A DNA stretch of 5,979 nt from Synechococcus sp. CO36386bin_37 (lineage in GTDB: Bacteria; Cyanobacteriota; Cyanobacteriia; PCC-6307; Cyanobiaceae). Positions 1 to 5,979 of the stretch are shown here, piece after piece. The stretch's first letter is position 1; each line of letters opens with the position of its first letter. The DNA lies in NCBI GenBank assembly GCA_011525445.1, contig WTGE01000080.1:1-5979 (forward strand), read 5' to 3'. The notes beneath the pieces are model-generated. The model did no database searches. It was given only the letters and a program-made list of their open reading frames with translations, and had not been told where the DNA came from. The position numbers and the translations under genes are program-made.

Positions 1-1
1 C

Positions 2-112
2 TACGAGGCCGGTTTACTGCACCAGCACGACAGTCACCCCAAGTCGAAAGAGAGTCAGATCAGAGCACTAGAAAAAGGCTGTCACCAACACAGCAGTTCT
101 CTACCAATTTAA
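2..112 (+). other. Possible 3' end of a gene entering from the left (unidentified)
   Basis: The plus-strand frame beginning at base 2 is open from the window edge to a TAA at 110-112, giving about 36 residues, polar and rich in His, Ser and Lys, ending in SSSLPI. I do not recognise it. If real, it would converge on purK and overlap its last 12 bases, as the aroB/methyltransferase pair does further right. The other two plus frames also stay open for some distance (to stops at 142-144 and 69-71), and 36 codons without a stop is not strong evidence. This could equally be non-coding spacer. All three minus-strand frames are closed here by stops between about 62 and 85. Confidence 0.22.
72..94 (-). 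terminator. Probable intrinsic terminator of purK
   Basis: Read on the minus strand, GCTGT (94-90) pairs with ACAGC (82-78) across a 7-base loop. One C follows, then five T residues (76-72). The hairpin starts 6 bases beyond the purK stop codon, where a terminator for a purK transcript would be expected. The stem is only 5 bp, so efficiency may be moderate. If the plus-strand reading frame at the left edge is real, this hairpin lies inside its last codons. Confidence 0.5.
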
Positions 113-1270
113 AGGAAGAGGCCAGATGTCACGAATCCTTTTGAGCATTTGCTGGCTGTGTTCTTTCCGCTCTGCAGCGGTTTGACCCTTGAGGAGAGTC
201 GTGACATGCCCAACCTTCCGGGCTGGTACTTCGGATTTACCGTACCAATGAACATGAACGGCTTCAAGGGATCTCAATTTTGATAATCGATCTTCAAGCG
301 GTCCCGCTTGGTTGCTGTCAAGGCCCAGCAAATTCACCATCAGTGATCCATCAGCCACGAGTTCCGGATTTGGAACATCGAGACCAGCTGCAATACAGAC
401 TTGTTGATCAAATTGACTGCTTGAGCACGCCTCGATTGAAAAATGTCCTGAGTTATGCGTGCGTGGGGCAATTTCATTGACTAATAAACCTGATGACCCA
501 TAAAAAAACTCTATGGTCATGACGCCTACATAACTCAGTTGTGTCAGCAATGAGGCTGCAAAGTTATAGGCTGTTGCGTCAACGATTTGACTGACTGAGG
601 CGGGTGCGACGACCCAATCGCAAACCTGGTTCTTTTGGTGCGTTTCTGTCAAGGGAAGAGTACGAATCCTTCCTTGTTGATCTCTGCTCGCGACCAGAGC
701 CAATTCCTGTTGATAGTTCACCCATGCTTCAATCAGCCACTCCTTTGCGTTGACATTGCGCAGCAATTGCGTCAAGCCGTTTAGATCTTTCAATACGCGT
801 GTGCCCTTGCCGTCGTAACCTCCGTAAGCCGATTTGGCCATGACTGGAAAAGACCAACCACTTGGTAAGGCTGGGGATCCGGGATTGAGTTCAGCTAGCG
901 AGATCCAATCTGGACTGGGAATCGACAGATCATCAAGAAGCCGACGTTGAGATAATTTGTTGACCAGTGGTACCACACTCGCCAGTGAGGGAGTGAATCG
1001 AAGCCCCATTCGCTCCAGGGGCATCAGCGCATCGATTCCTATCCATTCGTTTTCGAATGTTATCCCAGTGCAGTGTTTAGCCAGATCTCGCGTTCCTTGA
1101 GCATCCGTGGATGATGCGTAAACAACATGATCCGCTACGGCTACTGCGGGGTCTTCTCCCTTTGCGGCTTGGACTGCTACTTCCACACCCCTTGTTCGTG
1201 CTGCTTCAATCAGCATCAGGGCGAGCTGTCCGCCTCCGATCACTCCGATTGTTTTCTCAGCGCTTGGCAT
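101..1270 (-). CDS. purK: 5-(carboxyamino)imidazole ribonucleotide synthase (PurK)
   Basis: PurK is a cytoplasmic ATP-grasp enzyme that converts AIR, ATP and bicarbonate to N5-CAIR in de novo purine synthesis; PurE then isomerises the product. Numbering from the ATG at 1270 gives 389 residues, normal for the family. Visible signatures are the N-terminal dinucleotide-fold motif IGVIGGGQLALML (8-20), the ATP-grasp glycine-rich loop AYGGYDGKG (148-156), the metal/ATP-site stretch NEIAPRTHNSGHFSIEA (265-281), and the C-terminal ARKVGHVT (350-357). The start is uncertain. GTG 1315 or ATG 1312 would add 14-15 acidic residues and place the start 14-17 bases after the upstream permease stop, behind a weak GGATGG. 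I prefer 1270 because the first beta strand begins a few residues after Met, as in other PurK proteins. It is probably cotranscribed with the permease gene upstream; no terminator separates them. Confidence 0.95.
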   Translation of the reverse strand: MPSAEKTIGVIGGGQLALMLIEAARTRGVEVAVQAAKGEDPAVAVADHVVYASSTDAQGTRDLAKHCTGITFENEWIGIDALMPLERMGLRFTPSLASVVPLVNKLSQRRLLDDLSIPSPDWISLAELNPGSPALPSGWSFPVMAKSAYGGYDGKGTRVLKDLNGLTQLLRNVNAKEWLIEAWVNYQQELALVASRDQQGRIRTLPLTETHQKNQVCDWVVAPASVSQIVDATAYNFAASLLTQLSYVGVMTIEFFYGSSGLLVNEIAPRTHNSGHFSIEACSSSQFDQQVCIAAGLDVPNPELVADGSLMVNLLGLDSNQAGPLEDRLSKLRSLEAVHVHWYGKSEVPARKVGHVTTLLKGQTAAERKEHSQQMLKRIRDIWPLPLNW

Positions 1271-1329
1271 CCGATGCTGTTCTTCAGAGAGAGGACTGTC
1301 ATCCTCACCCATCACACACCATCCATGCT

Positions 1330-2226
1330 TTAAGTCAGGGATCGTTCACCACCCAACGTTAATCGGATTGCTGTGAGGACCAACACCAGAAGGAATAACG
1401 CCAACCCGACGGTACAGGCGTAACTGATTTCAAGTTCAGCGAATGCCTGGTCGTAGACGTAATACACAAGCGTTCGTGTGGAGTCCGCCGGTCCTCCCTG
1501 GGTCATTAAAAACACCTCTTCAAACACCTTCGTTGCAGCAATGGCTGAAATCACAGCAACCAAGGTCACATAAGGTCGAAGCAATGGGAGTGTGATGTCC
1601 ACATGCTTTCGCCATCCCTCACTGCCATCCAGCTCAGCAGCTTCATACAGTTCCTTGGGAATCCCCTGCAGACCGCCGAGAAAGATCACCATGTAGTACC
1701 CAAGGCCTTTCCACAGTGTGACGAGCATGACCGCTGGGAGTGCCAGTAGGGGGTTGGTCAAGAAACCAATCGGGATGAAGTCCTGACCAATCAATGCACC
1801 CATCCAGCCATTGATCAGACCATTTTCCGCATAGAGCCAGCGGAAAGCGATGGCAGCCACAACGATGGAAACCAGAACTGGGGTGTAGAAGGCAGCCCGC
1901 AGCAGGTGTACTCCTGGAAGCACTCGATTCACTAGTACGGCAAGGGTCAAGGCCCCGATCACGATCGGAGGTACAACGCCGACTAAATAGATGAGCGTGG
2001 TTCCCAACACCCTGTAGAACATCGGATCGTTCAGGAGTCGTTGAAAGTTGGCCATGCCGACGAACTTCAATGGCTCACTCACATCCAGGCCGGTCTGCGT
2101 GAAACTGATCACCAGCGCCATCAACGCCGGGATCAACACCGAAAGACTGAGCAGAATCAGTGCGGGTGCCAAGAAGCCCCAGGCAGTCCATGTCGCCCGC
2201 AGCTTGGACGTTGAAGGCATCGCCAT
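1330..2226 (-). CDS. Sugar-type ABC transporter permease (MalF/UgpA/LacF family, COG1175-like)
   Basis: This is an inner-membrane permease subunit of a carbohydrate-uptake ABC transporter. From the ATG at 2226 it has 298 residues, typical for the short UgpA/LacF type. About six hydrophobic segments are visible (roughly 15-40, 73-98, 110-130, 160-182, 219-238, 267-289). The cytoplasmic EAA loop that docks the ATPase is intact: EAAELDG at 195-201, then ITLP at 211-214, giving the EAA-3-G-9-I-x-LP spacing. MTQGGP (241-246) is also characteristic of this family. Upstream reading frame to 2307 would run into aroB, so 2226 is preferred; ATG 2220 is also possible because GGTGGG (2234-2229) sits at a better ribosome-binding distance from it. 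No second permease, binding protein or ATPase gene is adjacent, so the substrate cannot be assigned; sugars, glycerol-3-phosphate or a compatible solute such as glucosylglycerol are possible. purK follows on the same strand. Confidence 0.9.
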   Translation of the reverse strand: MAMPSTSKLRATWTAWGFLAPALILLSLSVLIPALMALVISFTQTGLDVSEPLKFVGMANFQRLLNDPMFYRVLGTTLIYLVGVVPPIVIGALTLAVLVNRVLPGVHLLRAAFYTPVLVSIVVAAIAFRWLYAENGLINGWMGALIGQDFIPIGFLTNPLLALPAVMLVTLWKGLGYYMVIFLGGLQGIPKELYEAAELDGSEGWRKHVDITLPLLRPYVTLVAVISAIAATKVFEEVFLMTQGGPADSTRTLVYYVYDQAFAELEISYACTVGLALFLLVLVLTAIRLTLGGERSLT

Positions 2227-2264
2227 CACCCACCGATGGTTTGCAGGAGAATAGATCGGACACA
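2227..2264. promoter_or_regulatory. Short divergent control region, permease-purK / aroB
   Basis: Only 38 bases lie between the permease start (minus strand) and the aroB start (plus strand). The interval holds a GGTGGG ribosome-binding candidate for the permease (2229-2234, minus) and AGGAGA for aroB (2245-2250, plus). I found no convincing -35/-10 pair on either strand. A TATTCT hexamer on the minus strand (2253-2248) lacks a partner. Both promoters must reach into the opposing genes. Confidence 0.35.
2245..2250 (+). promoter_or_regulatory. Candidate Shine-Dalgarno for aroB
   Basis: AGGAGA lies 14 bases before the ATG at 2265, rather far for a ribosome binding site. A closer CGGA (2257-2260) is weaker. 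The only other nearby in-frame starts are TTG 2241 and ATG 2274. The site favours 2265 over 2274 but does not settle the start. Confidence 0.35.
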
Positions 2265-3410
2265 ATGGTTGGCATGATTCAGACCCGACAAAGTCGAACA
2301 GCACCATCGGCGGATTTCAGACGACTGAGGGTTGCTCTCGAGAACAATCCCTATGACGTTCTCATTCAGTCGGGTGGGCTGGATCAGCTTGGGCTTGAGC
2401 TCAAACGCACCGGAGTTGGTTCCAACACCAAAATCTTGGTGGTGAGTCATCCAGATGTGGCTGCTCACTACTCCGAACGTTCTCTGTCTAGTTTGAGACA
2501 GGCAGGATTCCTCCCCACTTTGCTGACCATTCCTGCAGGCGAAGATCAGAAGACTCTGGATACATTCAGCACCATTCTCGATGCTGCCAAGCAAGCTGGT
2601 CTCGAGCGTCAGTCCTTGATGGTGGCTCTCGGCGGCGGGGTGATCGGAGATATGACAGGTTTTGCTGCGTCCTGCTGGTTACGCGGCATCGATGTGGTTC
2701 AGGTTCCCACCACGCTGCTTGCGATGGTCGATGCTGCGATTGGAGGAAAAACAGGTGTCAACCACCCTGGCGGAAAAAATCTCATCGGCGCCTTCCACCA
2801 GCCAAGGTTGGTCCTGATTGATCCTGATACTCTGCAAACCCTGCCAACTCGAGAATTCAGAGCGGGTCTTGCTGAGGTGATTAAGTACGGAGTGATTGGA
2901 GATCCTGAACTGTTTGAGCTGCTGGAACAGTCCACTTCTCTCTCCGATTTCGCTTTGATCTCTCCCGATCTACTGGTGACGATGCTTGAGCGCTCAGCAC
3001 AAGCCAAGGCCGTGATCGTGGCAGCTGATGAAAAGGAAGGGGGTCAACGCGCCATCTTGAATTACGGCCATACCTTTGGGCATGTTGTGGAGACAATCAC
3101 GGGGTATGGAACCTGGCTTCATGGAGAGGCTGTAGCGATGGGAATGGTTGCTGTTGCATCGTTAGCTGTCCGTCGTGGCCTATTGCCTCAATCTGACGCC
3201 GATCGTCAGGAGCGTCTAATTGCCTGCGCAGGCTTGCCAACACAGTGGCCGAAACTCGATCCAGCGTCCGTTCTTCAAACATTGCAGGGGGATAAAAAGG
3301 TTCAAAATGGCCAACTTCGTTTCGTGCTTCCTTCGCGAATTGGTGAGGTTTCAATCGTGAATGACGTCAGTACTGACGAAATCAAGGCGTGCCTGGCTTC
3401 GATGGGCTGA
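2265..3410 (+). CDS. aroB: 3-dehydroquinate synthase (AroB)
   Basis: AroB catalyses the second step of the shikimate pathway, converting DAHP to 3-dehydroquinate and phosphate with catalytic NAD+ and a divalent metal, in the cytoplasm. From ATG 2265 it has 381 residues, slightly longer than the usual 355-370 because of a polar N-terminal extension of about 18 residues; ATG 2274 would give 378. Diagnostic motifs include the NAD-binding [13 protein letters not shown] (123-135), [19 protein letters not shown] (148-166), and [12 protein letters not shown] (169-180). The metal ligands are visible as Glu204 in AEVIKYG, His269 in NYGHTFGH and His286 in [22 protein letters not shown] (255-266) is also canonical. 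Nothing essential is missing. The reading frame stays open back to 2160, but that part lies over the start of the divergent permease and shows no AroB similarity. The 3' end overlaps the convergent methyltransferase by 29 bases. Confidence 0.97.
   Translation: MVGMIQTRQSRTAPSADFRRLRVALENNPYDVLIQSGGLDQLGLELKRTGVGSNTKILVVSHPDVAAHYSERSLSSLRQAGFLPTLLTIPAGEDQKTLDTFSTILDAAKQAGLERQSLMVALGGGVIGDMTGFAASCWLRGIDVVQVPTTLLAMVDAAIGGKTGVNHPGGKNLIGAFHQPRLVLIDPDTLQTLPTREFRAGLAEVIKYGVIGDPELFELLEQSTSLSDFALISPDLLVTMLERSAQAKAVIVAADEKEGGQRAILNYGHTFGHVVETITGYGTWLHGEAVAMGMVAVASLAVRRGLLPQSDADRQERLIACAGLPTQWPKLDPASVLQTLQGDKKVQNGQLRFVLPSRIGEVSIVNDVSTDEIKACLASMG
3365..3378. repeat. 14-bp perfect palindrome at the convergent gene junction
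   Basis: CGTCAGTACTGACG reads identically on both strands. It lies inside the last codons of aroB (encoding part of DVSTDE) and 3 bases beyond the stop codon of the convergent methyltransferase gene. As RNA it would form only a 5-bp stem with a GTAC loop. No T-tract follows on either strand, so it is not a standard intrinsic terminator. A 14-bp palindrome is not rare by chance in 6 kb. Confidence 0.45.
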
Positions 3411-4644
3411 GGCTGGAGGGTTCACACAGAAATCGACTTTTTTCTCTGGATTGATTGCTTTTCAAAGTGTTGTTGGAGCGGAAAAGGGACAACCATCGAA
3501 ATTCTCCGAGACAAGCAGGATCGACCAGTCTCAGCAGAGCTTCACGACGTTTGAATCCTTCCGCGATTTCATGTCCTTCCAGGTTTTGCAGACTGGCTAT
3601 CCGTTCTGCGAGTCCCAAGGCCAGCAAGGCTTGCCCCTGTCGGCATTCACCTTCCAAATTCCATCCATTGCTTGTGGCCTGGTGCACAAGGCTCTCAATA
3701 CAGAGGTGGGCCGTGAGATCCTGTTCTCCAGCTCGATTCAGCACGTCGTTGTTTGCCTGTTGATTCCGGTAGGCCACCAGGGTTCCCCGGCTTCGATGTG
3801 ATGTGTAGTAGCGATGAGCTTCCAGGGCGTAATCAACAATCAGTAGATGGCCATCAATGAGAGCTTCAGAGGCCTTTTTGAACCAGGCAGCACAGTGGTC
3901 GTGCCATTCCGTCGTCCATCCTTCCTCGGCATCCTCAGGAGGCAAAGCAATTCCTGTTGCCAGAAGGGTGGAGTCGATTCGCCGTTGCAGATCAGCCGGA
4001 ATGGGTTCATCCCCCCAAACCAACGTTGTCTCACTCTTTTTTCCAGTCAGCAGTTGAACGGTTTGGCGTTGCAGGTGTCCGTTGCGCAGGACAAGTCGCT
4101 CCACAGGAAAGGCATCGAACAGTTCATGGGCAATCAAGACACCACGTATGGGTTCAGCCCTGAGATCGGATATTGACGTCCATCGATGCTTCATGCGCTG
4201 CAGGCGATCGCGAGAAGATTGATGCTTGCTCAGGCGGTCTCGTTGCCGTTGTTCCATTCCTGGATTGATCTCAATCAGGACCATTTCCAGTCGAGGCATC
4301 AAATCCGGAAGCTCTGAAGCCAAATGATCGATCAGGTCACAAGTGAGCTCGGCTTCGCCAGGACCGACGTCAACAATGGAAAGGGTCTCCGTGGGGTGTG
4401 TTCTCGCGAGGTCGCGCAACCATTGCACCACTTGATGACCAAGCAATGCTGAAAAATCAGGACCAAGGTTGGCCGATGTGACGAAGTCACCCTCCGGACC
4501 AACCCTCAATCGACCACTTCCATAGGCGCCATGTTCAGGGTCGTGAAGAGCCCATGCCATGAACTGGGAGAAAGGGACGGATCCTCCCGCCTGAGCGAAT
4601 CGCCGTTGAAGCCAGCTTGGGCAGGGCGCAGCAGGACCGTTCAT
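3382..4644 (-). CDS. MidA/NDUFAF7-family class I SAM-dependent methyltransferase (COG1565)
   Basis: The protein has 420 residues from the ATG at 4644. It follows the family pattern throughout: [18 protein letters not shown] (25-42) near the N-terminus; [18 protein letters not shown] (52-69); the SAM-binding loop [14 protein letters not shown] (91-104) followed by acidic strand LIEINP (123-128); [10 protein letters not shown] (172-181), matching the family's [23 protein letters not shown] (267-280); and GTLVAYRNQ with GEQDLTAH (287-313). The mitochondrial relative NDUFAF7 methylates an arginine of the NDUFS2 subunit during complex I assembly. Cyanobacterial NDH-1 contains the homologous NdhH, so a similar role is possible but is inference. 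ATG 4686 would add 14 residues; it has a better ribosome binding site (GAGG, 5 bases upstream) but would overlap the divergent neighbour's start. The Ser/Lys/Pro-rich tail after about residue 390 is probably not conserved; its last codons overlap aroB. Confidence 0.92.
   Translation of the reverse strand: MNGPAAPCPSWLQRRFAQAGGSVPFSQFMAWALHDPEHGAYGSGRLRVGPEGDFVTSANLGPDFSALLGHQVVQWLRDLARTHPTETLSIVDVGPGEAELTCDLIDHLASELPDLMPRLEMVLIEINPGMEQRQRDRLSKHQSSRDRLQRMKHRWTSISDLRAEPIRGVLIAHELFDAFPVERLVLRNGHLQRQTVQLLTGKKSETTLVWGDEPIPADLQRRIDSTLLATGIALPPEDAEEGWTTEWHDHCAAWFKKASEALIDGHLLIVDYALEAHRYYTSHRSRGTLVAYRNQQANNDVLNRAGEQDLTAHLCIESLVHQATSNGWNLEGECRQGQALLALGLAERIASLQNLEGHEIAEGFKRREALLRLVDPACLGEFRWLSLFRSNNTLKSNQSREKSRFLCEPSSLSPSKPGTP
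4204..4211. repeat. Single HIP1-type octamer GCGATCGC
   Basis: One copy of the cyanobacterial HIP1 core palindrome GCGATCGC lies inside the methyltransferase gene, preceded by a G that matches one flank of the extended form. HIP1 is extremely frequent in many freshwater cyanobacteria and generally scarce in marine picocyanobacteria. I noticed only one in the whole window, which agrees with a marine genome and may be chance. Confidence 0.5.
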
Positions 4645-4674
4645 TGGAGAGAATGCCTGTAATGCGACAGAGCC
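4645..4674. promoter_or_regulatory. Very short divergent control region, methyltransferase / Psb32-like gene
   Basis: Only 30 bases separate the preferred start of the minus-strand methyltransferase from that of the plus-strand Psb32-like gene. Neither promoter can fit wholly inside, so each must extend into the other gene's 5' coding region, or the two must overlap. The only promoter-like element I see is TGTAAT at 4658-4663, read on the plus strand. Without a -35 match this is weak. It would place the transcript start within a few bases of the ATG, giving an almost leaderless mRNA. Confidence 0.35.
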
Positions 4675-5484
4675 ATGGGAACACATCAGCGCCTCACTCG
4701 ATTGTTATCCCCATGGTTCAGTCTATTTCTGGTGTTCCTTCTCGCAAATCCGGTGTGCGCGAGTGACAATCCTGAGTTGCTACCCGATCATCCAACGCCA
4801 GTGATTGACCTGGCTCGGGCGTTCAGCGACTCAGAGCTGAAGGATCTGGAATCATCGCTGGAGAGCTTTGAACAGCGCAGTGGCTGGAAGCTCAGAGTTC
4901 TCACCCAGTACGAGCGCACACCGGGGCTCGCTGTGAAGGAGTTTTGGGGGCTCGATGAACGCAGTTTGTTGATTATCGGAGATCCACGGGGAGGCAATCT
5001 GCTCAATTTCAATGTTGGAGATGCTTTTTTCGCATTGATGCCTCGCACCTGGTGGGTCGAGCTTCAGACCCGTTACGGCAACCAGTACTACGTTCGAGAT
5101 AACGGTGAAGATGGATCAATCCTCGCAGCAGTCGGAGCTGTGGAACTCTGTCTTGATAGGGGCGGATGTCAGTTTGTTCCTGGATTGCCTCAGGAACAGT
5201 GGCTTCTCACCTTGGCCACATCAGTATTAGGGGGATTGATTGCGGGTTTTGCTGCTTATCCCCGTAAGAACGGTGAACGTATCGCTTGGGCCTGGCTTCT
5301 GTTGTTGTCTCCACTATGGGTGATGCTGTTTGGGGTGTTTGGAATCGCACCGGTGGTGACCCGAACAAATGAAATTCTCCCTCTCATTCGAAACGGGATG
5401 GGATTCATTGGAGGAATTGTTGGTGCCTATCTGATTGCTCAAGCCACTGTCGGACGGAAATTGGCAGAAGAGTCAGACGAATGA
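4675..5484 (+). CDS. TPM-domain membrane protein, TLP18.3/Psb32-like photosystem II repair protein
   Basis: The product has 269 residues with an N-terminal signal peptide: basic start, hydrophobic core at about 11-27, likely cleavage after VCA (27-29). It is followed by a lumenal/periplasmic TPM domain at about 40-160, beginning VIDLARAFSDSELKDLE (43-59) and including the strand WKLRVLTQYE (71-80) and RSLLIIGDPRGGN (96-108). A CLDRGGCQFVPGLPQEQW stretch (159-176) carries a cysteine pair and is of the kind seen in cyanobacterial Psb32 proteins. Three hydrophobic segments follow (about 176-195, 203-225, 241-258), so the C-terminus is membrane-anchored. Related proteins (Arabidopsis TLP18.3, Synechocystis Psb32) protect photosystem II from photodamage and aid its repair; TLP18.3 has acid phosphatase activity. 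The same role is likely but inferred. The ATG is set by the signal peptide; its ribosome binding site is weak. TGTAAT at 4658-4663 could be a -10 box, but I see no matching -35. Confidence 0.88.
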   Translation: MGTHQRLTRLLSPWFSLFLVFLLANPVCASDNPELLPDHPTPVIDLARAFSDSELKDLESSLESFEQRSGWKLRVLTQYERTPGLAVKEFWGLDERSLLIIGDPRGGNLLNFNVGDAFFALMPRTWWVELQTRYGNQYYVRDNGEDGSILAAVGAVELCLDRGGCQFVPGLPQEQWLLTLATSVLGGLIAGFAAYPRKNGERIAWAWLLLLSPLWVMLFGVFGIAPVVTRTNEILPLIRNGMGFIGGIVGAYLIAQATVGRKLAEESDE

Positions 5485-5490
5485 ATGATG

Positions 5491-5979
5491 TCAGGGCATC
5501 CCACAGAGGATAGAAGGACCGGTACAGACCGGTCTTTTGGGGCTGTTCTGTCCAGTTGAATCACTCAATGCTTCTTGACGCTGATCTCGAATCTGACGCA
5601 GTTGGCTCAGATTAATGTTGTAGAAGGATTTGAGATTGGCAAATTTCTTGACAGGTTGTCCGTAGTAGCTGTGACCACGCAACGTTGGGAATGAAGCCCA
5701 TTCCGGAGCGAGCTTTGCTGCAAGTTGAGGGGTCATGACGCCAACGTCAGTCAGCCTTAATGCTTTGCGCCTTTGAACCAGGAATAGGGCGCCTTGGTCT
5801 TGGACCTCAGGACCGAAACCCCTCACTCCAAGACTTCTTTTCACGAGGTCCCATGTGAATGGCATGAATTGATAGGCACCAGCTGCTGCACTGGCATAGC
5901 GAGACGAATAGATCACGCGATCGGGGTGGCGATCCATGGAACTCATCAGGCTTCCGCCGAACATCACTCTGTAGCCGAC
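5491..5979 (-). CDS. Lambda-endolysin-type peptidoglycan hydrolase (GH104-like), partial, 5' end off window
   Basis: The frame is open to the right edge: the window begins mid-protein with VGYRVMFGG, so 162 codons plus stop are present and the true start lies outside. The GTG/ATG at 5967/5964 fall inside the conserved domain and are not starts. The match to the phage lambda R endolysin (COG4678) is clear: GYRVMFGGSLMSSMDRHPD (residues 2-20) parallels lambda's GYDVIVGGELFTDYSDHPR; AGAYQFMPFTWD (33-44) parallels AGRYQLLSRWWD; then SLGVRGFGPEVQDQGAL (49-65) and a WASFP...YGQ segment. The catalytic Glu of the lambda enzyme lies about 15 residues before this block and would be outside the window. 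The family cleaves glycan strands of murein, by lytic transglycosylation in lambda. A basic tail after about residue 115 appears variable. No other phage gene is visible, and chromosomal copies occur in cyanobacteria, so a housekeeping wall enzyme is more likely than a prophage lysin. It converges on the Psb32-like gene with a 6-base gap. Confidence 0.85.
   Translation of the reverse strand, partial: VGYRVMFGGSLMSSMDRHPDRVIYSSRYASAAAGAYQFMPFTWDLVKRSLGVRGFGPEVQDQGALFLVQRRKALRLTDVGVMTPQLAAKLAPEWASFPTLRGHSYYGQPVKKFANLKSFYNINLSQLRQIRDQRQEALSDSTGQNSPKRPVCTGPSILCGMP
5513..5538 (+). terminator. Intrinsic terminator of the Psb32-like gene, inside the opposing lysozyme gene
   Basis: On the plus strand GACCGGT (5517-5523) and ACCGGTC (5528-5534) form a perfect GC-rich 7-bp stem around the loop ACAG. 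The stem can lengthen to 11 bp through 5513-5516 and 5535-5538 with two G-U pairs, and the TTTT at 5535-5538 gives the tract expected for an intrinsic terminator. It begins 28 bases beyond the Psb32-like stop codon. It lies within the last codons of the convergent lysozyme gene, encoding part of its RPVCTGPSI tail. On the minus strand no T-run follows, so termination should act mainly on plus-strand transcripts. Confidence 0.65.

Noticed and set aside
167..183. Short hairpin (CCGCT / AGCGG) followed by TTT on the plus strand
   Set aside because: It has a 5-bp stem and only three T residues inside purK, well past the possible left-edge gene, and is explicable by chance.
1111..1362. Leucine/arginine-rich plus-strand frame antisense to the purK 5' end
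   Set aside because: Its low-complexity composition mirrors purK codons on the other strand, with no supporting signals.
2160..2264. N-terminal extension of aroB upstream of 2265
   Set aside because: The frame is open, but it covers the start of the divergent permease on the other strand, would give an unusually long AroB, and shows none of the family's N-terminal pattern.
2227..2307. N-terminal extension of the permease to 2307
   Set aside because: It runs into aroB coding sequence, and the added residues do not look like the start of a MalF-type permease; ATG 2226 or 2220 gives a normal length.
2226..2594. Minus-strand open frame of 122 codons antisense to aroB
   Set aside because: It is opposite clear AroB coding sequence, has no recognisable motif and no plausible ribosome binding context.
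3438..3443. Run of six T residues 28 bases after the aroB stop, as an aroB terminator
   Set aside because: I found no GC-rich inverted repeat directly before it; it lies in lysine/serine codons of the methyltransferase tail.
3361..3801. Plus-strand open frame of 146 codons antisense to the methyltransferase
   Set aside because: It lies wholly opposite well-conserved methyltransferase codons and the end of aroB, and its protein has no recognisable domain; it is a shadow frame.
5491..5979. Prophage or phage remnant because of the lambda-type lysozyme
   Set aside because: No integrase, attachment-site repeat or structural gene is visible; the gene sits snugly against a cyanobacterial housekeeping-type gene.

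Overview
The window is dense chromosomal DNA from a cyanobacterium, most likely a marine picocyanobacterium (Synechococcus, or a deep-branching Prochlorococcus of moderate G+C). Three things point there. One protein has the hallmarks of the TLP18.3/Psb32 photosystem II repair family. The PurK, AroB and MidA-type proteins are compact and bacterial. Genes sit almost end to end, with convergent overlaps and divergent gaps of only 30-40 bases. The species assignment is inference; the gene families are read directly from the proteins. No insertion sequence, CRISPR array, tRNA or rRNA was recognised, and no gene-free stretch exceeds about 110 bases.

Layout, left to right. Bases 1-100 lie downstream of purK. 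They hold a probable purK terminator and perhaps the 3' end of a gene entering from the left. On the minus strand follow purK (N5-carboxyaminoimidazole ribonucleotide synthetase, purine synthesis) and, upstream of it, a MalF/UgpA-type sugar ABC transporter permease. These two are probably cotranscribed. Divergent from the permease, on the plus strand, is aroB (3-dehydroquinate synthase, shikimate pathway). Its 3' end overlaps that of a minus-strand MidA/NDUFAF7-family SAM-dependent methyltransferase. Divergent from the methyltransferase is a plus-strand Psb32-like membrane protein with a TPM domain. It converges on a minus-strand lambda-endolysin-type (GH104) peptidoglycan hydrolase whose 5' end runs off the right edge.

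The genes do not form one pathway. purK and aroB are housekeeping biosynthesis. The methyltransferase and the Psb32-like protein share a very short divergent control region, and both families are tied to maintenance of bioenergetic complexes elsewhere (complex I assembly and PSII repair), which is suggestive only. The permease is an orphan here: no partner permease, binding protein or ATPase lies beside it. The strongest structural theme is compaction: starts and terminators are embedded in neighbouring genes, including an intrinsic terminator for the Psb32-like gene inside the last codons of the opposing lysozyme gene. I see no convincing evidence of a previously undescribed system in this window.
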